Of a stretch of 64,000 nucleotides of DNA, positions 49,425 to 64,000 are shown one piece after another. A model generated the notes under the pieces. The model saw only the letters and a list, made by a program, of their open reading frames with translations, was not told the DNA's origin and searched no databases. Origin of the DNA: Paenibacillus sp. OK003 (lineage in GTDB: Bacteria; Bacillota; Bacilli; Paenibacillales; Paenibacillaceae); assembly GCF_900109515.1 (NCBI RefSeq), contig NZ_FOBD01000010.1:186001-250000 (forward strand), written 5' to 3'. The position numbers were made by a program, and so were the translations under genes. The first letter of the stretch is position 1. Each line of letters starts with the position of its first letter.

Positions 49425-49460
49425 AAAGAGCAGTCTCGTTGACACGGGATTGCTCTTTGC
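49425..49460 (+). terminator. Terminator of beta-glucoside module 2
   Basis: AAAGAGCAGTCTCGT pairs with ACGGGATTGCTCTTT around a 4-nt loop (some G-U pairs). Confidence 0.85.
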
Positions 49461-49552
49461 TTATGAGGGATGAATTTGATTCATGATTTGTTTCATATAT
49501 AATGAAGAGATCAAGAGAATCTTGTCACTTAAGAAGGGAGGAGCATCCAATC

Positions 49553-49618
49553 ATGAAGAAAAAATCACTTGCATTTATATCTCCGGGATATGGATACTCC
49601 ACTGCTGTCTTTTTCTAG
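49553..49618 (+). CDS. Short ORF ahead of ridA, possibly a broken secreted-peptide gene
   Basis: The ATG at 49553 lies 8 nt after GGGAGGAG, a strong RBS, but the frame stops after 21 codons (MKKKSLAFISPGYGYSTAVF). The next frame reads on for 27 codons (FLESIPRVKCAQMRKKTREY) up to the ridA RBS region. The N-terminus resembles the start of a signal peptide that loses its hydrophobic core by a frameshift. Either a small peptide or a remnant. Confidence 0.35.
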   Translation: MKKKSLAFISPGYGYSTAVFF

Positions 49619-49706
49619 AATCTATTCCAAGGGTGAAGTGTGCCCAAATGAGGAAGAAAACTAGGGAATATCGCAGAAAAATCTTAAGAATGACGAGGTA
49701 ATCAAC

Positions 49707-50105
49707 ATGAAAACTGACAAAATTACTAGAAAAAATCCAGCTAATATGCCAGCTCCTGTAGGACAGTACACGCATATTACAAGAATTCCGAGGAATGCAG
49801 AGTGGTTCGTGACGTCGGGTCAAATTGGGGCAGATCATAGCGGACACTTTCCAGACAGTCTGAATGAGCAAGTCACGAATACATTCATTAATATTAAAAC
49901 AGTACTCGAATCTCAGCATTTAGATGCCGAACATATTATCAAAGTTAACATATGGGCAACGGAGAAAATCGATTGGGATTTCTTATACGCTGAGTGGGGA
50001 CAATTATTCAGTCAGGATTATCCTGCGATGACAATTGGATACATTACGGAGTTAGGTTTACCCGAAATTAAAATTGAAATCGAAATTTGGGCAGCAAAAG
50101 TGTAG
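49707..50105 (+). CDS. RidA/YjgF family protein
   Basis: A 132-residue Rid-family protein. Typical features are YTHITRIPRNAEWFVTSGQI near residue 20, LNEQVTNTFINIKTVLESQ, and EHIIKVNIWATE in the centre. The family deaminates reactive enamine/imine intermediates, but this copy ends IEIEIWAAKV and I did not establish the catalytic Arg, so it may be a divergent Rid subgroup. ATG after GACGAGGTAATCAAC. Terminator follows. Confidence 0.85.
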   Translation: MKTDKITRKNPANMPAPVGQYTHITRIPRNAEWFVTSGQIGADHSGHFPDSLNEQVTNTFINIKTVLESQHLDAEHIIKVNIWATEKIDWDFLYAEWGQLFSQDYPAMTIGYITELGLPEIKIEIEIWAAKV

Positions 50106-50123
50106 AGCCAAATAAACTTATTT

Positions 50124-50161
50124 AAACCATGGAGCTTCGATAGAAGCACCATGGTTTTTTT
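50124..50161. terminator. Bidirectional terminator after ridA
   Basis: AAACCATGG/CCATGGTTT with an inner GCTTC/GAAGC stem, followed by TTTTTTT. Confidence 0.9.
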
Positions 50162-50227
50162 GGTTTCTTTATTCGTGAGAAATGGAAATGGCGATGATCC
50201 ATGCCATTATGGATGAGTGTAATTGTG

Positions 50228-51388
50228 TTATGGCACTTGCAGACTCTGATGGGCATTCAGTCGCCCATACGTCCAGTAGACACCAGAGCCGGATACGGGA
50301 TCAGATGCGAAGCATAGGGCATCGCGAATCTGTTCATTGGTTTTCCCTTGGTTAGCTAGTAATGCAGCCACTCCCGCTACATGGGGAGCCGCCATGGATG
50401 TTCCGCTTAGATAGGCATAGGAGCCCCGCAGGTATGTGGACAGAATGGCATCACCCGGTGCAGCCATATCTACCCACGGTCCATAGTTCGAGAAATTCGA
50501 TTTGAGGTCGGAAGGATTGGTTGAAGCTACCGCAATGACGTTGGGATAAGATGCAGGTACAATCGGATATGAAGTATTATCATTACCTGCAGCTGCGATG
50601 ATGACTGCGCCCCGATCCCATGCATATTGCACGGCAGCCTGAAGAAAAGCTTCTCCCATTGGTCCACCTAGACTCAGGTTAACGACTTGAATACCGTTGT
50701 TGGCCGCGTAAACAAGTCCATTTCCGACGTTGCCCGTTGTACCTTGTCCGTTGTTGTCCAGTACACGTAGCGGTACGATTGATGCAAGCGGTGCAGCGCC
50801 GGCAATGCCGGCTCCGTTGTTGGTAATGGATGCCGCAATTCCAGCTACATGGGTACCGTGTCCGTTACCGTCTTCGGGAATATTATCATAATCAACGTAA
50901 TCATATCCGGGAAGGAGCTTGCCAGCGAGCTCTGGGTGGTTTAACTGCACGCCAGTGTCAATGATTGCGATTTTCACCGAGCTGTTACTCTGGGAAATAT
51001 CCCAGGCAGCAGGCGCATTGATTTTTTGCAGGTTATATTGGTAAGGGAAAAAAGGGTCATTTGGTGTAAACGATGCTTGAAGGTAGTAGTTCGGTTCAGC
51101 GTGTTCGATGATTGCATGGTCCTTGTAGTGCTTTAACATACGGTGCATTTTTTTTCTTGATTCCATGCGATACCAGCCGAGATCTTCGTACGTTTCGGCT
51201 ACGCTGCATTTTGCTTTTTTATGCAGAGTGTACATCTCGTCGGCTGTCGTACCCTCCTTGAACTTGATTAACAGCTGCTTGGGTGCATGGGGATAAAACT
51301 TTTTGGCTGCAAGTTTATCTTCCACATAACGATAGACGAACCCCAATGCCAACAGGACTGTGGCAGAGATTCCTAGCCATAACCACAT
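50228..51388 (-). CDS. Membrane-anchored subtilisin-like serine protease (S8)
   Basis: A 386-residue protease. One N-terminal membrane segment (MWLWLGISATVLLALGFVY) acts as an anchor or uncleaved signal. A propeptide-like domain lies at about 35-105 (FKEGTTADEMYTLHKKAK) and a thermitase-like S8 domain at about 115-380. The triad and oxyanion residues are all present: Asp144 (IIDTG), His177 (HGTHVAG), Asn269 (AAGND), Ser331 (GTSMAAPH). No second membrane segment, so the catalytic part faces outside. ATG 51388 follows GAGGGGGAAGAACAT; a longer in-frame start adds 11 residues without an RBS. Confidence 0.92.
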   Translation of the reverse strand: MWLWLGISATVLLALGFVYRYVEDKLAAKKFYPHAPKQLLIKFKEGTTADEMYTLHKKAKCSVAETYEDLGWYRMESRKKMHRMLKHYKDHAIIEHAEPNYYLQASFTPNDPFFPYQYNLQKINAPAAWDISQSNSSVKIAIIDTGVQLNHPELAGKLLPGYDYVDYDNIPEDGNGHGTHVAGIAASITNNGAGIAGAAPLASIVPLRVLDNNGQGTTGNVGNGLVYAANNGIQVVNLSLGGPMGEAFLQAAVQYAWDRGAVIIAAAGNDNTSYPIVPASYPNVIAVASTNPSDLKSNFSNYGPWVDMAAPGDAILSTYLRGSYAYLSGTSMAAPHVAGVAALLANQGKTNEQIRDALCFASDPVSGSGVYWTYGRLNAHQSLQVP

Positions 51389-51606
51389 ATGTTCTTCCCC
51401 CTCGAATTTGATTGATGACACGCCTTATCGTATGCAATCTCTATCAAATCGCGCGGGCTTTCTTTTATTTTGGTTAGTCGTTTAGATAGATTGATAGGAA
51501 GAGTTTATTTCGGTAGAATTGTAAACAGAGAGCGAACTTGGTTTAGCTGGGTTCGTATACGGAGCTGAGAACGGGCTCGAATCTAAGGATAAGGAAAGTG
51601 GATTTT

Positions 51607-52128
51607 GTGACACAACTTCAGGCCACACCAAGAGTGATAGCTATTCAGGAGCACCAAATGAATGATGCAATTGATTTTGCCATGCGTGTCCGCAAAGAAG
51701 TATTTCCAATGCTGAATCATGAGGAATTACCTGTAGACCTGGAGCAATTCAGAGAACATTATCTGGATTCAGCCGATGCTGTCTTTCTGGTTGCGGTCAC
51801 GGAAGACAATCAGATTGTGGGTTCCATTGGCATTTTGCAATACGATGGGCGTATCGAGGCTGTGAATGGACGATATCCTGAGCAGTCTGCAGCCGAAATT
51901 GTGAAATGTTATGTGGATTCCAAATATCGCAGATACGGCATCGGTTCACTCCTCGTGAGAGAGCTGGAGAACGTGGTGGCAGAACTGCACTATACAACGT
52001 TGTATTTGCATACACATCGCTTTTTGCCTGGAGCCGTGGATTTCTGGAAACGTCAGGGATATGTGGTTGTAGTGGAGCAGGACGATGATTGGCAGACGGT
52101 GCATATGGACAAGTTGTTAAATAAGTGA
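51607..52128 (+). CDS. GNAT-family N-acetyltransferase
   Basis: About 173 residues. Acetyl-CoA motif CYVDSKYRRYGIGSLLVREL, and a preceding beta-strand DAVFLVAVTEDNQIVGSIGI. GTG 51607 has better spacing from AAGGAAAG than the in-frame GTG at 51598, which would add three residues. Acceptor unknown; the C-terminal YLHTHRFLPGAVDFWKRQGY is the usual final helix-strand. Confidence 0.82.
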   Translation: MTQLQATPRVIAIQEHQMNDAIDFAMRVRKEVFPMLNHEELPVDLEQFREHYLDSADAVFLVAVTEDNQIVGSIGILQYDGRIEAVNGRYPEQSAAEIVKCYVDSKYRRYGIGSLLVRELENVVAELHYTTLYLHTHRFLPGAVDFWKRQGYVVVVEQDDDWQTVHMDKLLNK

Positions 52129-52289
52129 TCAGTAGAATTATTGGGTTAAGGATGGTGAATACGGCTATCATGTAGATGTTTTTTGGTGCTACTGCACAAT
52201 GAGACTGGGAAGTTATAAAGGAATGGAATAGCTGAATTACAATTGGTTTGAACTAACATAAGCAAGCTACACGATGGGGGCAAAAGCAG

Positions 52290-53150
52290 ATGAGTAAAAC
52301 GAATCGAAAGATTGTTTTTATAGATATTGATGGCACATTGGTAGATGATGACGGCAACATTCCGGTTTCCGCACAACAGGCATGCAAACAGGCACGTGAA
52401 AATGGACATCTGCTTTATTTATGTACAGGACGATCGAAGGCGGAAATCTACGAATCTATATGGGACGTAGGATTTGACGGTCTGATCGGTGCCGGTGGTG
52501 GATATGTTGAATTCGGTGAGGACGTGTTATATCACAAAAGGGTAACGGGAGAAGATGTACGGCATATGGTCGATTTCTTCAATGAACACCAGATCGACTT
52601 CTATCTGGAGTCCAATTCGGCCTTGTACGCCAGCGCCAATCTTCAACCTCATCTGGAACGCCGTATCTATGGTGATGTGGAGAATGATCCCAATGCCAGA
52701 GCAAAAAAAGAACAAAAGCCACATCCGTTTATTGCCGGTTTGACGTATGGTGAAGCCAATTTATACAAGGACGACGTGAACAAAGTTTGTTTTCTGGAAA
52801 GCTCTACGATTCCATTCGATCGTATCAAGCAGGAGTTCGAAGGCAAATTTGAAGTCATTCAATGCACCGTGCCTATCTTTGGTGAAGGCAGTGGTGAACT
52901 GATGATCCCGGGCATTCATAAAGCCATCGCTATTGCAGATTTATTGGAGCATCTGGGTATGTCACGTGAAGATACACTCGCCATCGGGGACGGCATGAAT
53001 GATGCCGAGATGTTGGAGTATTGTGCTGTAGGGATTGCGATGGGAAATGCCAAGCCAGGTCTCAAAGCCATTGCAGATGATATAACTGGAACTATTGAAG
53101 AAGATGGTTTGTACCACAGTTTTGTGAAATATGGATTGATTGAGTCCTAA
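52290..53150 (+). CDS. Cof-type HAD phosphatase
   Basis: A 286-residue HAD-IIB (Cof/YwpJ-like) phosphatase. Motif I is FIDIDGTLVDDDG with nucleophile Asp12 in DIDGT, motif II LYLCTGRSKAEI, a C2B cap spans about 85-200, and motif IV is LAIGDGMNDAEMLEYCAVGI. These act on sugar phosphates or nucleotide/FMN-type substrates. ATG after TGGGGGCAAAAGCAG. The gene for an 85-residue protein begins 32 bp downstream. Confidence 0.9.
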   Translation: MSKTNRKIVFIDIDGTLVDDDGNIPVSAQQACKQARENGHLLYLCTGRSKAEIYESIWDVGFDGLIGAGGGYVEFGEDVLYHKRVTGEDVRHMVDFFNEHQIDFYLESNSALYASANLQPHLERRIYGDVENDPNARAKKEQKPHPFIAGLTYGEANLYKDDVNKVCFLESSTIPFDRIKQEFEGKFEVIQCTVPIFGEGSGELMIPGIHKAIAIADLLEHLGMSREDTLAIGDGMNDAEMLEYCAVGIAMGNAKPGLKAIADDITGTIEEDGLYHSFVKYGLIES

Positions 53151-53182
53151 TCAGTCTCAAACGAGTGGAAGAGGTGAAACCA

Positions 53183-53440
53183 ATGTCGGAAGGAATAAAA
53201 GTTGAACTGGAAATTAGTGCATTCGGTCAGGAAACCGTACCATCGTACGATGATTCTTTTCGTAAACATGAGATCTTAAGAACTCGTATTTTACCTAAAG
53301 AAACAACATTAGCGCAACTGGAAGAGATGGTAAAAGAATTGATGGCAGAGATCAAAGAGGATTTTCAGCAGCCGGAACAGTTATTAGCCAAAGTAACCCT
53401 AAGAGCCAAAGAAACGGATGGGGTATTGAAATATTTATGA
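53183..53440 (+). CDS. Hypothetical 85-residue protein
   Basis: Soluble, acidic, with EIKVELEIS-like beta start (SEGIKVELEISAFGQETVPS) and a helical middle (TTLAQLEEMVKELMAEIKED). No family recognised. Start ATG 53183 after AGAGGTGAAACCA. Ends before a strong terminator; last gene before the lipopeptide cluster. Confidence 0.65.
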   Translation: MSEGIKVELEISAFGQETVPSYDDSFRKHEILRTRILPKETTLAQLEEMVKELMAEIKEDFQQPEQLLAKVTLRAKETDGVLKYL

Positions 53441-53479
53441 TAATGAGGATCGTGGGCTTTGAATGATTAGATAAAAACG

Positions 53480-53513
53480 AAACAGGCATCTCCGCGTTGG
53501 AGGTGCCTGTTTG
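53480..53513 (+). terminator. Strong terminator, left boundary of the lipopeptide cluster
   Basis: 14-bp stem AAACAGGCATCTCC with GGAGGTGCCTGTTT and a 5-nt loop. Confidence 0.85.
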
Positions 53514-53578
53514 CATGAGTACTCAGACCACAGCCAGCCAAGACCCAGTTAAATCAAAGAATCCTTATGATTTTATTA

Positions 53579-53607
53579 TTGCATAACTTACAATAGGGGT
53601 TTATTAT
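53579..53607 (+). promoter_or_regulatory. Candidate promoter of the lipopeptide cluster
   Basis: TTGCAT (53579-53584), 17 bp, TATTAT (53602-53607), 84 bp before the transacylase start. Spacing is optimal for sigma-A. Confidence 0.55.
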
Positions 53608-53690
53608 AAATTTGAAAAGAAGGGATTTATTGTATTTAAAATCAGCTTGAAAACATGAAATGTAAAAGTTGAATAAATGGGGGATGCCGG

Positions 53691-54893
53691 ATGAGTCATA
53701 TAGCTTTGCTGTTTCCTGGACAAGGTTCTCAGGTGGTTGGGATGGGCAAGGAGTTTTGGAATGAATTTGACGTGGCTAAGCAACTGTTCGAAGAAGCCAG
53801 TGAAGCTATTTCTTGCAATCTAAAAAAGTTATGTTTTGAAGGAAGCATGAATGATTTGACACTGACTATGAATGCTCAGCCTGCCCTCCTAACCGTTAGT
53901 GTTATTGCTTTTCAAGTATATATGCAAGAAATAGGTGTGAAACCCATTTATATGGCAGGGCATAGTCTGGGAGAATATTCTGCTCTTGTATGCGCTGGTG
54001 TTCTACCTTTTCGTGATGCCATTAAACTTGTGAGACAAAGAGGCATTATTATGAACAACGCAGACCCACATCAGCAAGGTACCATGGTTGCCATGTCGCA
54101 CATTAAATTAGAAGCGCTTCAAAAAATATGTGAAGAAATATCAACGAAAGAACGCCCTGCATGTGTGGCTTGTATGAACGCTGACCAGCAGTTTGTAATT
54201 TCGGGACATCGTCAAACTATACAAGAAATGATAAACAGGACAGAATCTTTAGGAACAAAACATTCCTATTTAAATGTCAGTGGTCCTTATCATTCTCCCA
54301 TGATGAATATGGCAGGAAAACGATTCAAAGTAGAGTTGGATCAGACTAAATATAGTCAGGCTAAATACCCTGTTATATCTAATGTTACAGCAACACCCTA
54401 TCATCCAGATCATTCCGTCGTTGATTACTTAAACATGCAAATGACTATGCCTGTAAGATGGTTAGAATCTATGCACTATTTGATTGAACAGGGAGTAACT
54501 GAAGTTATAGAATTGGGGTCTAAAAATGTATTAGTAAGCCTAATGAATAAAATAACGAAGCGTATTGTACCCTATTCCTTAAATCAGCCTTCTGATTTAC
54601 TTATTCTTACGAATACACATGAACGAAAAAATAAGTTGTTAACTATTCGAAAAAATATGTTATCTAACCTGATGGTAACCGCACTCATTTCACGGAACTA
54701 TAACCAAGATTCAATATCATATGCCAAAAGGGTTGAACCATTGTTTCTTAAATTGCAACGGCTAAAAGAACAAGTAGACAATAATGGATATGAACTTAGT
54801 GAAGAAGATTTAAATCATTCTATACAGCTGTGTCATTCAATTCTTTCAGCAAAACAGATTCCAAATGGAACCACGTTGATTGATGTAATCTAG
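53691..54893 (+). CDS. Stand-alone malonyl-CoA:ACP transacylase (FenF/ItuD-like)
   Basis: A 400-residue discrete acyltransferase. FPGQGSQVVGMG at the N-terminus, nucleophile Ser92 in GHSLGEYSALVCAGVLPF, and catalytic His201 in SGPYHSP. About 100 extra C-terminal residues follow the AT fold, as in FenF/ItuD of the mycosubtilin and iturin operons, which are similar in length and sit directly upstream of mycA/ituA. It should load malonyl units in trans onto the synthetase that follows, whose KS module lacks an AT. The RBS is probably GGGGGATGCCGG. About 280 bp separate it from the synthetase gene. Sequence here looks AT-richer than the flanking chromosome. Confidence 0.9.
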   Translation: MSHIALLFPGQGSQVVGMGKEFWNEFDVAKQLFEEASEAISCNLKKLCFEGSMNDLTLTMNAQPALLTVSVIAFQVYMQEIGVKPIYMAGHSLGEYSALVCAGVLPFRDAIKLVRQRGIIMNNADPHQQGTMVAMSHIKLEALQKICEEISTKERPACVACMNADQQFVISGHRQTIQEMINRTESLGTKHSYLNVSGPYHSPMMNMAGKRFKVELDQTKYSQAKYPVISNVTATPYHPDHSVVDYLNMQMTMPVRWLESMHYLIEQGVTEVIELGSKNVLVSLMNKITKRIVPYSLNQPSDLLILTNTHERKNKLLTIRKNMLSNLMVTALISRNYNQDSISYAKRVEPLFLKLQRLKEQVDNNGYELSEEDLNHSIQLCHSILSAKQIPNGTTLIDVI

Positions 54894-54929
54894 TCCAATT
54901 TGGTTTTCTTAAAAACTTATAAAACACTC

Positions 54930-54967
54930 CAGGTTGTCACTTTAAGATGGCAGCCTGTTTGTTGTTT
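54930..54967 (+). terminator. Weak terminator-like hairpin between transacylase and synthetase
   Basis: CAGGTTGTC with GGCAGCCTG (two G-U pairs), followed by TTTGTTGTTT. May attenuate read-through into the synthetase gene rather than end the operon. Confidence 0.5.
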
Positions 54968-55080
54968 AAACGGATTGGTTTACGTAAGGAATGTATTGGA
55001 CATTCAGATATTTCGTCAAATATATGTAAAAAATTTAATAAACAATTGCTAATCATCACCATTTATTTACAAAATAATGA

Positions 55081-55110
55081 TTGAAATTACATAAATTTCT
55101 ATGGTAAAAT
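55081..55110 (+). promoter_or_regulatory. Candidate internal promoter of the synthetase gene
   Basis: TTGAAA (55081-55086), 18 bp, TAAAAT (55105-55110), 66 bp before the synthetase start codon. Plausible but in a very AT-rich setting where chance matches are common. Confidence 0.4.
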
Positions 55111-55158
55111 TTTCTTGAAAATAGATGTGACTAAATAAGGCAGGCATGATTGAGATGA

Positions 55159-64000
<8,842 letters not shown>

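Overview
The window is chromosomal DNA of a low-to-mid GC, endospore-forming Firmicute, most likely a Paenibacillus. Strong GGAGG ribosome-binding sites, LicT/RAT antitermination, cre-like catabolite sites, a CotF-type coat protein, a DUF6809-like gene, an ECF41 sigma factor and many plant-glycan hydrolases support this. The genus is inferred from protein content; there is no rRNA marker.

Layout. 1-1424: 3' end of a BceB-like ABC permease. 1546-2026: internally deleted chloramphenicol acetyltransferase pseudogene that keeps a complete-looking translation-attenuation leader. 2257-5612: four co-directional genes, two of them SMI1/KNR4 (SUKH)-like and one propeller-like. 5721-8033: Pro/Tyr/Gly-rich coat-like protein, leucine-rich-repeat protein, cupin. 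8184-15383: carbohydrate locus made of a secreted clan GH-A-like hydrolase with two CBM35-like modules, an AraC regulator, a GPH symporter, a GH127 beta-L-arabinofuranosidase and a 39-codon ORF, with a 40-bp DNA element repeated ahead of the two structural units. 15481-16536: Rieske oxygenase split by one TAG. 16823-18294: CMD protein plus ECF41 sigma factor behind an ECF41-type promoter. 18370-22763: exported protein, CotF-like coat protein, unknown protein, DUF1361 membrane protein, serine hydrolase. 22949-24061: cluster of decaying genes. 24319-24912: second cupin. 25043-29745: LysR regulator divergent from zwf-tal-gnd. 30034-31137: metallophosphoesterase. 31368-35938 and 44808-49396: two paralogous beta-glucoside modules (LicT antiterminator, PTS EIIBCA, GH1 6-phospho-beta-glucosidase) with RAT/terminator leaders. 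Between them: a deoxyribonucleotidase-like protein, an AraC regulator divergent from a GH78 alpha-L-rhamnosidase, and small enzymes. 49553-53440: RidA, a membrane-anchored subtilase, GNAT, Cof-type HAD phosphatase, small protein.

53579 to the window end is the start of a hybrid PKS/NRPS lipopeptide cluster: a stand-alone malonyl transacylase (FenF/ItuD-like), then an open reading frame of at least 2941 codons reading FAAL-ACP-KS-ACP-aminotransferase-C-PCP-C-(A). This is the start of an iturin/mycosubtilin-type synthetase that builds a beta-amino fatty acid and joins it to a peptide. It runs off the window, so the peptide sequence cannot be read here.

Overall theme: plant-polysaccharide and glycoside use (arabinofuranosides, rhamnosides, aryl-beta-glucosides) under catabolite control, an oxidative pentose-phosphate operon, and an antifungal-type lipopeptide pathway, interspersed with several recently inactivated genes.
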